Shown one piece after another: positions 16,637 to 25,415 of a stretch of 64,000 nt of DNA. Numbering within the stretch: position 1 is the first letter of the stretch; every line of letters begins with the position of its first letter. The notes under the pieces are model-generated. The model did not search any database, was not told the origin of the DNA, and saw only the letters and a program-made list of their open reading frames with translations. The position numbers and the translations under genes are program-made. Origin of the DNA: Litorivivens sp041624475 (GTDB lineage: Bacteria > Pseudomonadota > Gammaproteobacteria > Pseudomonadales > Spongiibacteraceae); NCBI RefSeq assembly GCF_041624475.1, contig NZ_JBFJUX010000002.1:248001-312000 (forward strand). Direction: 5' to 3'.

Positions 16637-17815
16637 CTAATCCCGGCGTAACCTGTCAGCAATAGCAATGGGCGTCGGGTAGTTCAGTATGATGATATAG
16701 GACGACACCACAAAAGTGATTATGGTTGTCGCCTGTATCAGGTGAGACGCCTCGCGGCCAATGATGGCAGACCCTGCTGCCATGTAAGCGATCAGCAGGG
16801 AGAATTCGCTGACTTGCCCAAGTCTGAAGCCCAGGTCCCAGGCCAGTGAATTGCGCTCACTGAGACCGTGCAGCAGGTAGCGAAAAATCACCGGTTTCAG
16901 GCACAGCATCGTTGTCGCCAGTACCATCGCCGGCAGCAGAACTTCACCAATCAGTCCCAGATCGAAACGCGCGCCCAGCGAAAAGAAAAACAGTATCAGG
17001 AAAAAATCGCGCAGCGGCTTCAGGTTTACCGCGATGTATTGGGAAATCGGGCTGGTTGCCAGGCTGATCCCTGCCAGAAACGCGCCGATTTCCGCCGACA
17101 GCCCCAGCGCGTGACCCGCCTCCGCAAGCCCGAGACACCAGCCCAAGGCGACAAGAAAGATATACTCATGAAAGCGGTCAAAGCGGCGCAGCAAGGGCAA
17201 TACCACCCAGCGCACCGCGGCAAAGGCGGCTGCTACCAGCAAGGGCAGTGACAGCAGGGTCAGGCTGAAACTGGCCAGGCTGAATTCCCCCAGGCCCAGC
17301 GACATCAGCAATAACAGTACAAAAATGGCGATCAAGTCCTGCAGCAGTAGCAGGCCAATCATCAGCTCTCCGGTGTGTTTGTGGTGCAGAACCGTTGTTG
17401 GAAGTAACTTGATGCCGATGATCGTGCTGGAAAACATCATCGCTGCGCCGATGACCAGGCTCTCAACGAGGTTGAAACCGAACAGCGAGGCAATACCGAT
17501 GCCCATTGCGGCGAAGGCCAGAGAAGAGAGCAGGGCGACCACGGTGGATTTCTGAATGGTATCGATCAAGGCGCGGGGCTGCATATCCAGCCCCAGCAGA
17601 AACAGCAGGAAGAGGATGCCAACGTCGGCAATATCGGCCAGTAGCTTCAGGTCAGTGACCCATTCAACACCATAGGGGCCAATCACCGCGCCGAGAACGA
17701 TGTAGGCAATAATCAGAGGTTGGCGGGTGTAGAGGGCAAGCGAAGCCACAACGGCTGCACCGGCAAAAATCAGGAAAAAAGACGTGGTAATGCCACTCAC
17801 CTGTGAAAACCCCAC
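16637..17815 (-). CDS. Kef-type cation:proton antiporter (CPA2), membrane domain only
   Basis: The 392-aa protein has about 12 hydrophobic segments and CPA2 signatures: QPLIIAYIVLGAVIGPYG, LLFLLGLDMQPRAL, AMMFSSTIIGIKLLP, LLLLQDLIAIFVL and AEIGAFLAGISLA. It should exchange K+ or Na+ for H+ across the inner membrane. KefB/KefC proteins carry a C-terminal RCK/TrkA-N nucleotide-binding domain; this one ends right after the last helix (...ADRLRRD), so the usual gating domain is absent. It is divergent from the ParA gene and convergent with YceI. Confidence 0.9.
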   Translation of the reverse strand: MGFSQVSGITTSFFLIFAGAAVVASLALYTRQPLIIAYIVLGAVIGPYGVEWVTDLKLLADIADVGILFLLFLLGLDMQPRALIDTIQKSTVVALLSSLAFAAMGIGIASLFGFNLVESLVIGAAMMFSSTIIGIKLLPTTVLHHKHTGELMIGLLLLQDLIAIFVLLLLMSLGLGEFSLASFSLTLLSLPLLVAAAFAAVRWVVLPLLRRFDRFHEYIFLVALGWCLGLAEAGHALGLSAEIGAFLAGISLATSPISQYIAVNLKPLRDFFLILFFFSLGARFDLGLIGEVLLPAMVLATTMLCLKPVIFRYLLHGLSERNSLAWDLGFRLGQVSEFSLLIAYMAAGSAIIGREASHLIQATTIITFVVSSYIIILNYPTPIAIADRLRRD

Positions 17816-18002
17816 TCAGCAAACCAGTTTTGATCATACGGGATTCGGCTAGCCTTCGCAGCTTTTGCTCCGGTATCAGCAAGCCCGCGCCACGGCGAGA
17901 ATGTCACTTGTAGTGCTGGGGCTCTAACCTTTAGCTGACTGAACTGATACTATCGACGGCCCATTGTGTCGAAGTCGGAGTCTCGACCATTACAGCCCGC
18001 AT

Positions 18003-18731
18003 ATGACTGCAAGCCCCAGCACAACACGTTCCAGTATCCCCTCAGACACTCTGGTATCCATTCGCCAGCTGGACGCGTGCCGCATTCTGGTGATCAACAG
18101 TAAAGGCGGCGCCGGCAAGACCACGGTGGCAACTAACCTGGCGGCCTGGTTGGCCGCTCGGGGTGAGGGTACGACGCTAATTGATGCTGACCCTCAGGCC
18201 TCTGCGCATCAGTGGGTGAAATCCAGAAATTCGAGTTTGCCCGAGGTTCACGGAGTGCGCCTGGAGAATAACAGCGCGACTACGCGAAGCTTTCAATGGC
18301 GAGCTCCACGCTCTACTCAGTGGTTGATTACCGACTCACCGCCTGGTCTTGGCGGCGCTGATCTTAATGACATGGTAGCTGATCACGATGTGCTGATTAT
18401 TCCTGTACTTGCTTCGGATATCGATATTCGTGCGAGTGCCCGCTTTATCAGCGAGTTACTGCTGACGCCGATTATGCGGCGTGAGCGACGCCCCGTAGCG
18501 GTAGTTGCGAACCGCGTGAAAAAACAGGCAAAAGCCTGGGGGCGACTGCAAAAATTTCTCACCAGTTTGAACATTCCCTATCCCGCAACCCTGCGAGACA
18601 CGCAGAATTACGTATCGGCCTTCGTCGACGGCAAAGGCATCGGCGACTTTCCTGCTCACAAGAGCTACCAGCGCGATCAGGAAGATTGGCGGGAGTTGCT
18701 GGCGTGGTTGATGAAAGAGGGAGCGCAGTAG
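18003..18731 (+). CDS. Orphan ParA/MinD-type ATPase
   Basis: The 242-aa ATPase has a deviant Walker A (NSKGGAGKTTVATNLA, residues about 31-46 of this start), LIDADPQAS switch I, LITDSPPGLGG as Walker B, and VVANRVKK. No parB, centromere repeat, replication or secretion gene lies beside it, so the cargo cannot be inferred. The start is uncertain: neither ATG 18003 nor TTG 17964 has a good ribosome site. A bidirectional terminator follows, shared with acnB. Confidence 0.85.
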   Translation: MTASPSTTRSSIPSDTLVSIRQLDACRILVINSKGGAGKTTVATNLAAWLAARGEGTTLIDADPQASAHQWVKSRNSSLPEVHGVRLENNSATTRSFQWRAPRSTQWLITDSPPGLGGADLNDMVADHDVLIIPVLASDIDIRASARFISELLLTPIMRRERRPVAVVANRVKKQAKAWGRLQKFLTSLNIPYPATLRDTQNYVSAFVDGKGIGDFPAHKSYQRDQEDWRELLAWLMKEGAQ

Positions 18732-18772
18732 CGCTATCTTGCAGCCTGGTTCGTAGGCAGTAAATGTCAGAC

Positions 18773-18803
18773 AAAAAAATGCCCGCATAAGCGGGCATTT
18801 TTT
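18773..18803. terminator. Bidirectional terminator between parA-like gene and acnB
   Basis: The symmetrical hairpin AAAAAATGCCCGC / GCGGGCATTTTTT with an ATAA loop gives a U-run in both directions, serving both convergent genes. Confidence 0.93.
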
Positions 18804-18823
18804 ATCGCTTGCCAATAAGCCGC

Positions 18824-21436
18824 TTAGGCGACTTCCTGGATCTCCACGGCTGCAATGCGGGCGCCTTCCTCGGCACCTTTCTGGAACTCTGCAATCTGGT
18901 CAAAGTTCATGTAGCGGTAGATTTCACTGGACATGGAATCCAGCTTTTCAGCGAACTGCAGATACTCTTCCGGTGTGGGCAGTTTGCCGAGGATCGCACC
19001 CACCGCAGCCAGCTCCGCTGAGGTCAGGTACACATTGGCGCCATCACCGAGACGGTTGGGGAAGTTGCGGGTCGAAGTCGACAGTACAGTGCTGCCCGGT
19101 GCCACACGTGCCTGGTTACCCATGCACAGTGAACAGCCCGGCATTTCCATACGTGCACCGGCGCGTCCGAAGATGTTGTAGTAGCCTTCTTCCATGAGGG
19201 TGTGCTCGTCCATCTTGGTGGGCGGCGACAGCCACATGCGGGTTGTTATACCGCCTTTGTGGGCGTCGAGCAGTTTACCGGCAGCGCGGAAGTGACCGAT
19301 GTTGGTCATGCACGAACCGATAAAGATTTCGTCAACCTTGTCGCCAGCCACTTCGGACAGTTTCTTGGCATCGTCCGGATCATTCGGGCAGCAGACAACG
19401 GGCTCGGTCACGTCGGCCAGATCGATTTCAATTACGGCTGCGTATTCGGCGTCTTTATCCGCTTCCATCAGCTCGGGGTTGGCCAACCATTCTTCCATCT
19501 TCTTGGCGCGGCGCTCCAGGGTGCGCTTGTCGCCGTAGCCTTCGCTGATCATCCAGCGCAGCAGGGTGATGTTGGAGCGCAGGTATTCGGCAACCGACTC
19601 TTCGCTCAGCTTAATGGTGCAACCGGCAGCAGAGCGCTCGGCGGAGGCATCAGACAGCTCAAAAGCCTGCTCGGCGGTCAGGTGGTCCAGACCCTCGATT
19701 TCGAGAATGCGGCCAGAGAAGATGTTCTTCTTGCCTTTTTTCTCGACGGTCAGGAGGCCTTCCTGAATGGCGTAGTAGGGAATCGCGTGAACCAGGTCGC
19801 GCAGGGTGATACCCGGCTGCATTTTGCCTTTGAAGCGAACCAGAACGGACTCGGGCATATCCAGCGGCATAACGCCGGTGGCTGCAGCAAAAGCGACCAG
19901 GCCAGAACCGGCCGGGAAGGAAATACCCATCGGGAAGCGGGTGTGAGAGTCGCCACCGGTGCCGACGGTGTCAGGCAGCAGCATGCGGTTCAGCCAGCTG
20001 TGGATGATGCCGTCACCGGGGCGCAGGGAAACACCACCGCGGGTCATGATGAAGTCAGGCAGGGTATGCTGGGTGTCGATGTCTACAGGCTTGGGGTATG
20101 CCGCCGTGTGACAGAAAGACTGCATGGTCAGATCGGCAGAGAAGCCGAGGCAGGCCAGATCTTTCAGTTCGTCGCGGGTCATCGGACCGGTAGTGTCCTG
20201 GGAGCCGACCGTGGTCATGCGCGGCTCGCAGTAAGTGCCGGGGCGAATACCTTCCACGCCGCAGGCCTTGCCGACCATCTTCTGAGCCAGGGTGTAGCCC
20301 TTGGTGCTTTCCGCGGGTGCTTCCGGTTTGCGGAACAGGTCAGTTTCCGGAAGACCCAGTGATTCGCGGGCCTTGGTGGTCAGACCGCGACCGATGATCA
20401 GGTTGATGCGGCCGCCAGCCTGCACTTCGTCCAGCAGCACGTCGGACTTCAGCTCAAACTCGGAGATGGTCTCGCCGGCTTCGTTCAGGATCTTGCCGTC
20501 GTAGGGGCGGATTTCAACGATGTCGCCCATGTTCAGGTCGTCAACGGGGGCTTCAAAGACCAGTGCGCCGGCGTCTTCCATAGTGTTGTAGAAAATCGGA
20601 GCGACTTTGTTGCCGATACAGATACCGCCGGATTTCTTGTTCGGAGTGCCGGGCATTTCGTCGCCGAAGAACCACAGAACGGAGTTGGTGGCAGATTTGC
20701 GCGATGAACCGGTACCGACCACATCGCCGACGAAGGCAACCGGCAGGCCCTTGTCCTGGATTTCCTTGATTTGAGCCATTGGGCCGCGAACGCCGGGCTC
20801 TTCGGGCTCAAGGCCGTCGCGCTTCATTTTGTACATGGCCAGCGCGTGCAGAGGGATGTCCGGACGGCTCCAGGCATCGGGGGCAGGGGACAGATCGTCG
20901 GTGTTGGTTTCGCCAGTTACCTTGAAGATGGCAACCTTGATGGACTCAGCCACCTTGTCGCGCTTGGTAAACCACTCGCCGTCGGCCCAGCTCTGCATAA
21001 CGGCCTTAGCGTACTCGTTGCCGGCTTTGGCTTTTTCTTCCACGTCGTGGAAGGCGTCAAACATCAGCAAGGTGTGCTTGAGTTCCTCGGCGGCCTGGGC
21101 GGCCAGTTCACTGTCATCGAGCAGTTCAACCAGGGTGACGATGTTGTAGCCACCGTGCATGTTGCCCAGCAGAGTAACGGCCTTGGAGCGATCTATCAGG
21201 GGAGAGCTGGCTTCGCCTTTGACAATGGCGGAAAGAAAGCCGGCTTTTACGTAGGCAGCTTCGTCAACACCCGGCGGTACGCGCTCGGAAATCAGTTCCA
21301 CCAGAGTGGCTTCTTCACCCGCCGGCGGGTTTTTCAGCAGTTCCACCAAGGCGGCGACTTGCTCGGGGTTAAGGGGTTTCGGGGGGATACCCAGTGCAGC
21401 ACGCTCAGCAACGTGTTCGCGGTAGGCTTCAAGCAC
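18824..21436 (-). CDS. acnB: Aconitate hydratase B / 2-methylisocitrate dehydratase
   Basis: TCA-cycle enzyme (870 aa, full length for AcnB) that isomerises citrate to isocitrate through a 4Fe-4S cluster; members also hydrate 2-methylaconitate. It has the AcnB-specific N-terminal HEAT-like domain and the domain order 4-1-2-3. The cluster cysteines are visible in IGSCMTNIGH and in PGCSLCMGNQ (CxxC). DTTGPMTRDELK and GGDSHTRFPMGISFPAGSG are conserved active-site stretches. It is monocistronic by context, with a gap of about 215 nt upstream and a shared terminator downstream. Confidence 0.98.
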   Translation of the reverse strand: MLEAYREHVAERAALGIPPKPLNPEQVAALVELLKNPPAGEEATLVELISERVPPGVDEAAYVKAGFLSAIVKGEASSPLIDRSKAVTLLGNMHGGYNIVTLVELLDDSELAAQAAEELKHTLLMFDAFHDVEEKAKAGNEYAKAVMQSWADGEWFTKRDKVAESIKVAIFKVTGETNTDDLSPAPDAWSRPDIPLHALAMYKMKRDGLEPEEPGVRGPMAQIKEIQDKGLPVAFVGDVVGTGSSRKSATNSVLWFFGDEMPGTPNKKSGGICIGNKVAPIFYNTMEDAGALVFEAPVDDLNMGDIVEIRPYDGKILNEAGETISEFELKSDVLLDEVQAGGRINLIIGRGLTTKARESLGLPETDLFRKPEAPAESTKGYTLAQKMVGKACGVEGIRPGTYCEPRMTTVGSQDTTGPMTRDELKDLACLGFSADLTMQSFCHTAAYPKPVDIDTQHTLPDFIMTRGGVSLRPGDGIIHSWLNRMLLPDTVGTGGDSHTRFPMGISFPAGSGLVAFAAATGVMPLDMPESVLVRFKGKMQPGITLRDLVHAIPYYAIQEGLLTVEKKGKKNIFSGRILEIEGLDHLTAEQAFELSDASAERSAAGCTIKLSEESVAEYLRSNITLLRWMISEGYGDKRTLERRAKKMEEWLANPELMEADKDAEYAAVIEIDLADVTEPVVCCPNDPDDAKKLSEVAGDKVDEIFIGSCMTNIGHFRAAGKLLDAHKGGITTRMWLSPPTKMDEHTLMEEGYYNIFGRAGARMEMPGCSLCMGNQARVAPGSTVLSTSTRNFPNRLGDGANVYLTSAELAAVGAILGKLPTPEEYLQFAEKLDSMSSEIYRYMNFDQIAEFQKGAEEGARIAAVEIQEVA

Positions 21437-21651
21437 AGTTAAGCTCCTCTGGTCGCAATTTCGGTACCCAAAAGCAGCCGGGATCGCCAGCTGCCGGGGC
21501 TATCGATGCCCATCATCGACGTCGAAAGGTGCGCAATTATACTGTAAATCAACCAGTTCGCTAAGAGGCAAAGGCAGGACTTGTCACTCTGGGCGACTAC
21601 AGTTACCGTTATAGCCGCCGTTTCTGCTGTGAATAAACCGGAGATTCTCCC

Positions 21652-22128
21652 GTGGTGAGTCCATCCTCTGCGCGCCAGAGCACAATGCCTCGCGTTACCA
21701 CCCCTTGTATTGGCGTATGTTCAACGGCACTGGGCGACGCCGTCTGCCGGGGCTGTAAGCGTTTTGCCCACGAGGTTATCGACTGGAACGGCTACAGCGA
21801 GGAACAGAAACAGGCGGTTGACCGACGACTGGACGAATTTCTGTCACAGGTTGTTGCGAATAAACTTCAGATTGTGGATGCCGCTCTGTTGGAATGGCAG
21901 CTGCAAACGCAACAGATTCGTTATAAGGCCCACAAACGGCCCGAAATCTGGGCTTTTACCTTGTTAAAAGCCGGTGCCACACAAATCGTAGATCCGGCGG
22001 AGTTTGGTCTGGATATTGACGCCCAATATCGGGATGTGCCGCTGACTCAACTCAGGGATATGATCGACCGGGAGTTCTACATTCTTTCAGAAGCTCATTA
22101 CGATCGCTATATGAAGGTCGTGGTTTGA
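21652..22128 (+). CDS. DUF1289 domain protein (small cysteine motif)
   Basis: Residues 18-50 carry the DUF1289 signature PCIGVC...CRGC with four cysteines (19, 23, 32 and 35) followed by R-E-x-x-W-x-Y spacing, which suggests metal or Fe-S binding. The remaining roughly 100 residues are a family-atypical extension ending YDRYMKVVV. The 158-aa frame starts at GTG 21652 (another GTG follows at once), with GGAG 8 nt upstream; ATG 21685 is an alternative just before the motif. Its function is unknown. miaE follows 52 nt later, possibly as a partner gene. Confidence 0.8.
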   Translation: MVSPSSARQSTMPRVTTPCIGVCSTALGDAVCRGCKRFAHEVIDWNGYSEEQKQAVDRRLDEFLSQVVANKLQIVDAALLEWQLQTQQIRYKAHKRPEIWAFTLLKAGATQIVDPAEFGLDIDAQYRDVPLTQLRDMIDREFYILSEAHYDRYMKVVV

Positions 22129-22180
22129 GGCCTGTCTGTTATACTTGCGCGCCGTTTCTGCGTGCTGTTGTAGCCTCTTC

Positions 22181-22807
22181 ATGAAGACCGTTGATATCCA
22201 GCCTGTTAAAGATTTTCTCGCCTGTGCAACGCCACAGTCGTGGCTTGAATCTGCTTTAGATAATCAGTCTATCTTGTTGATTGATCATGCTAATTGCGAG
22301 AAGAAAGCAGCATCTACAGCACTCAATCTGATGTACCGCTACGTGGACAAGCCCGATCTGCTGCAGCGCATGTCAAAGCTGGCGCGCGAGGAATTGCGTC
22401 ACTTTGAACAGGTTCTGGCGATTATGCAAAAGCGCAATATCGACTACATACAGCTCAGCTCGGCGCGCTATGCCGGTGGGCTGCGTGAGTTTATGCGCAC
22501 TTCTGAACCCGGCAAGCTGATTGATGTGCTGATTGTTGGTGCGTTTATCGAAGCTCGCTCCTGCGAGCGTTTTGATCAATTGGCGCCGCTGCTCGACGCG
22601 GAGCTTGCCGACTTTTACACCTCACTATTGCGCTCTGAATCCCGTCACTTTATGGACTACTTAAAACTGGCGCGCCAATACGCCAAAGAAGCGGGTGTTG
22701 ACGCCAGCGACGTCGATGCCAGAATCGACTTTTTCGCAGAGAAAGAAGCCGAGCTTATTCTGGCGCCAGACAGAGAGTTTCGCTTTCATTCGGGGGCGCC
22801 ACATTAA
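22181..22807 (+). CDS. miaE: tRNA-(ms2io6A37) hydroxylase MiaE
   Basis: A non-haem diiron monooxygenase that hydroxylates the isopentenyl group of ms2i6A37 in tRNAs. The ferritin-like four-helix ligands are visible as EKKAA, REELRHFEQV, FIEARSCERF and RSESRHFMDY. The 208-aa start at ATG 22181 gives the usual N-terminus; a frame extension 12 codons upstream overlaps a TATACT promoter-like element at 22138-22143. It is convergent with the nasT-like gene, with 18 nt between stops. Confidence 0.95.
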   Translation: MKTVDIQPVKDFLACATPQSWLESALDNQSILLIDHANCEKKAASTALNLMYRYVDKPDLLQRMSKLAREELRHFEQVLAIMQKRNIDYIQLSSARYAGGLREFMRTSEPGKLIDVLIVGAFIEARSCERFDQLAPLLDAELADFYTSLLRSESRHFMDYLKLARQYAKEAGVDASDVDARIDFFAEKEAELILAPDREFRFHSGAPH

Positions 22808-22825
22808 CTGCTGGGCGCCTCCTGC

Positions 22826-23293
22826 TCAGTGGATCGCCTCGCGAATCAATTCTGTGTTCTCGTGTGCCTGTAACAGCGCAATTTCGTGACGCACCACGTC
22901 AAAACTGTGGCAGTGGCTGATAGTGATATCGATCAGTGCCTGGAGCAGGGCGGGGGACACCGTATTTCTGACGTAAAGACTGATATCGATGTCTCCCGCA
23001 AGTCGACGCAAGCTGATTCGTAAATCTCCATCGGCATTTACCACAGGTTGGGGCAGGTTAGGGTCAGAGGATACGACATGCTCCAACGTATCCCGGGCCG
23101 GGGAGTTTACATCCACAAATATCAGGTCCGGTTGCTGCACTTGCAGTAATTGATAAAGGTCGGGGCGGGCGTGCTCTTTCGGCAGCAGGTCGATACCGAG
23201 GTTTTCCAGCAGTGGCAACAGTTTCTCTGATCGCGTCGAGTTGACGCCGATCAACAGGGCGCGAAGGGGGGCGGCGTTAACTGACGGTTTCAT
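22826..23293 (-). CDS. NasT-like receiver protein lacking the ANTAR domain
   Basis: The protein aligns by eye with the N-terminal part of NasT, the nitrate-responsive antiterminator, with PDLIFVDVNSPARD matching NasT's equivalent and placing the candidate phospho-Asp at 61. Normal NasT has a C-terminal ANTAR RNA-binding domain of about 60 residues; here the protein ends at residue 155, just after the linker helix (EIALLQAHENTELIREAIH). The acidic pocket of active receivers is also missing (LLIGVNS). The convergent miaE stop lies 18 nt away, so no displaced ANTAR fits downstream. It overlaps nasS by 17 nt. It may be a degenerate regulator or a NasS-binding protein. Confidence 0.72.
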   Translation of the reverse strand: MKPSVNAAPLRALLIGVNSTRSEKLLPLLENLGIDLLPKEHARPDLYQLLQVQQPDLIFVDVNSPARDTLEHVVSSDPNLPQPVVNADGDLRISLRRLAGDIDISLYVRNTVSPALLQALIDITISHCHSFDVVRHEIALLQAHENTELIREAIH

Positions 23294-24563
23294 TGCGTTG
23301 CCTTAACTCGGAGATATTGGCTTGACTGAGCTCGTGTTGTTCCAGGTAACGTAAGACCTTGCCTACATCGAAACGTTTGCCGTCAATAAACTGATTGGGC
23401 CCCAGGTGGGGAGTAAAGTTTTGCAGCATCTGCGGGCTCAGGTTTCCTTCAGTTTTGCGATTGATTGCAGGGCAGGGTACGCCCAGCTCGGCGGCAACCT
23501 CGCGATAGAGTTCCGGCAAATACACCTCTTCAGCAATGCAGCTGATGCTCACCGGGTTTTTCAATTGGCCCCAGCGGTACATCTCGGCGATAAACCACTC
23601 GGCCTGATTCAGCCAGGGGAAATTCGCGCTGTAGCGGTTGAATACGTGAAAATCCGGTGCATCTTCGGGGGGGCGATCTGGATGTCGCTGGTGGATACCA
23701 CACAGGGAAAGCGCAACGGTTTCCAGTTCCTGATCAATATAACCGCACTTGGTGAGTATCTCCGCGGCAACCAAGCGGTTTTCACTCTGGTCGAGCCAGG
23801 CGCAGGCTTTCATCAGCGCGCGTATGATCGCGCGGTGCGTGCCCGGGTAAGTCTCTGACCAGCTTCGTGACACCGCAAAGACTTTTTCCGGACTGTTATT
23901 CCAAAGTTCATACTTGGTGGCGACAACGTGGCCCAGTCCAGCACGCACCGCAACGGTATTCCAGGGCTCGCCCACGCAATAGCCGTCGATATCCCCGGAT
24001 TTAAGGTGATCCACCATATCCGGCGGCGGAATAACGACTATCTCGACATCTAAGTCGGGATTGGTGCCACCGCAGCCCAGCCAGTAGCGCAGCTCGTAGT
24101 TTTGGGTTGAGACTGGAAAAACCACTCCGAAGCGGAGTTTCGGTCGTTTGTTCTGGGCGTTCGCGCGAATGACCAGGTTCAGCGCCTTGCTTGCGGCCAG
24201 GGGCGAAAAGCCGGCGTCCGGATCCGTCGCGACCACGGCGGAATACAGACGTTTGCTGAGGGTGATGGCGTTGCCGTTGAGGTCCAAAACAAAGCCGGTC
24301 ACCATATCCAGCCTTGGACCGGCCACACCCAATCGAGCGGCGACCGGCATGCTGGCCAGCATCTGCGCGCCATCGAGTACGCCGAGCCCGACTTTATCGC
24401 GAATGCTTGCCCAAGAGTGTTCTCGGCTGAGCGATACGTTCAAACCCTGCTCGTCGAAAAAGCCTTTCTCTTTGGCCACCGCAAACGGCGCGCAGTCTGT
24501 TAGCGGGATATGGCCCAATTTGACGTCTGTTTTTTCTACTGACATCACCGGTCTGCCCATCAT
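23277..24563 (-). CDS. nasS: NasS-type cytoplasmic nitrate-binding regulator
   Basis: The 428-aa protein is homologous to the NrtA/CmpA periplasmic binding protein encoded in the same operon (shared KLGHIPLTDCAPFAVAKEKGFF, LDLNGNAITLS, STQNYELRYWL and YCVGEPWN). It has no signal peptide and so should stay in the cytoplasm. In characterised systems NasS holds NasT inactive until nitrate or nitrite binds. Its ATG overlaps the nrtC TGA (ATGA). Two further Met codons within the first seven residues are possible starts. The partner NasT here is truncated. Confidence 0.87.
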   Translation of the reverse strand: MMGRPVMSVEKTDVKLGHIPLTDCAPFAVAKEKGFFDEQGLNVSLSREHSWASIRDKVGLGVLDGAQMLASMPVAARLGVAGPRLDMVTGFVLDLNGNAITLSKRLYSAVVATDPDAGFSPLAASKALNLVIRANAQNKRPKLRFGVVFPVSTQNYELRYWLGCGGTNPDLDVEIVVIPPPDMVDHLKSGDIDGYCVGEPWNTVAVRAGLGHVVATKYELWNNSPEKVFAVSRSWSETYPGTHRAIIRALMKACAWLDQSENRLVAAEILTKCGYIDQELETVALSLCGIHQRHPDRPPEDAPDFHVFNRYSANFPWLNQAEWFIAEMYRWGQLKNPVSISCIAEEVYLPELYREVAAELGVPCPAINRKTEGNLSPQMLQNFTPHLGPNQFIDGKRFDVGKVLRYLEQHELSQANISELRQRNETVS

Positions 24564-25405
24564 GCTGCCTGATCAACGGCATTGGTCGGAGCAGCCGACG
24601 GTTTAGCACTTTTTTTCTGGGCGGGATTTGAGTGCCGTTGATGGAGAAAGCGCAACACCGCCGCCCGGTATTCGTTGTACTGGGCATCGCTGGCCAGTGA
24701 CAGGCGATCACGCGGACGCTCAAGTTCGATAGCCAGGATGTCGCCGATGGTCGCCGCTGGCCCATTCGTCATCATGACAATACGGTCGGAGAGCAGCACA
24801 GCTTCGTCGACATCATGAGTGATCATCACCACTGTGTTATTGAGCTCGTTCTGGATTTCCATCAGCGAGTCCTGCAGGTGAGCACGGGTCAGGGCGTCCA
24901 ACGCACCAAAGGGTTCATCCATCAGCAGGACTTTCGGTTCCATTGCCAGTGCACGAGCGATACCAATACGCTGCTTCATCCCGCCGGACAGCTCCGAGGG
25001 GTATTTGTGTGCGGCGTGATCCATATGCGCCAGTGCCAAATTGTGCAGGACCCACTCGCGCATTTCGGCTTTGCTCTTTTTCCCTTTGAACACCTGTTTG
25101 ACGGCAATTTCGATGTTCTCGTAAGCGGTCAGCCAGGGAAACAGTGAGTGGTTCTGAAACACTACCGCACGCTCAGGCCCTGGTTCATTGACCTCTTTTC
25201 CTTCCAATACCACCGCGCCTTTGGTCGCTTGATACAGGCCGGCAATAATATTCAGGACGGTGGATTTGCCGCAGCCCGAATGGCCAATGAGGGAAATGAA
25301 TTCGCCTTTCTGGATTTTCAAATCTACTTTATCCAGCGCGCAGAACGGGCCCTTTGGCGTCGGAAATTCCATGGTCAGATGTGACAGATCAACATAGGGG
25401 TTCAT
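24560..25405 (-). CDS. nrtC: Nitrate ABC transporter ATP-binding protein
   Basis: The 281-aa ABC ATPase that powers nitrate uptake through NrtB. Walker A GHSGCGKST is near residues 41-49, the signature is LSGGMKQR, Walker B is LLMDEPFGALD, and the H-loop is THD. Unlike cyanobacterial NrtC it has no C-terminal solute-binding-like domain and matches the NrtD/NasD-type single-domain ATPase, so the symbol is by role. The C-terminal 20 residues are a low-complexity Ala/Pro/Lys tail. It starts 10 nt after nrtB and overlaps nasS by 4 nt. Confidence 0.92.
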   Translation of the reverse strand: MNPYVDLSHLTMEFPTPKGPFCALDKVDLKIQKGEFISLIGHSGCGKSTVLNIIAGLYQATKGAVVLEGKEVNEPGPERAVVFQNHSLFPWLTAYENIEIAVKQVFKGKKSKAEMREWVLHNLALAHMDHAAHKYPSELSGGMKQRIGIARALAMEPKVLLMDEPFGALDALTRAHLQDSLMEIQNELNNTVVMITHDVDEAVLLSDRIVMMTNGPAATIGDILAIELERPRDRLSLASDAQYNEYRAAVLRFLHQRHSNPAQKKSAKPSAAPTNAVDQAA

Positions 25406-25415
25406 GGGGTTCTCC

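Noticed and set aside
19202..20362. A 386-codon open frame antisense to acnB
   Set aside because: The opposite strand encodes a full aconitase with its iron-sulfur cysteines; the antisense product shows no family motif.
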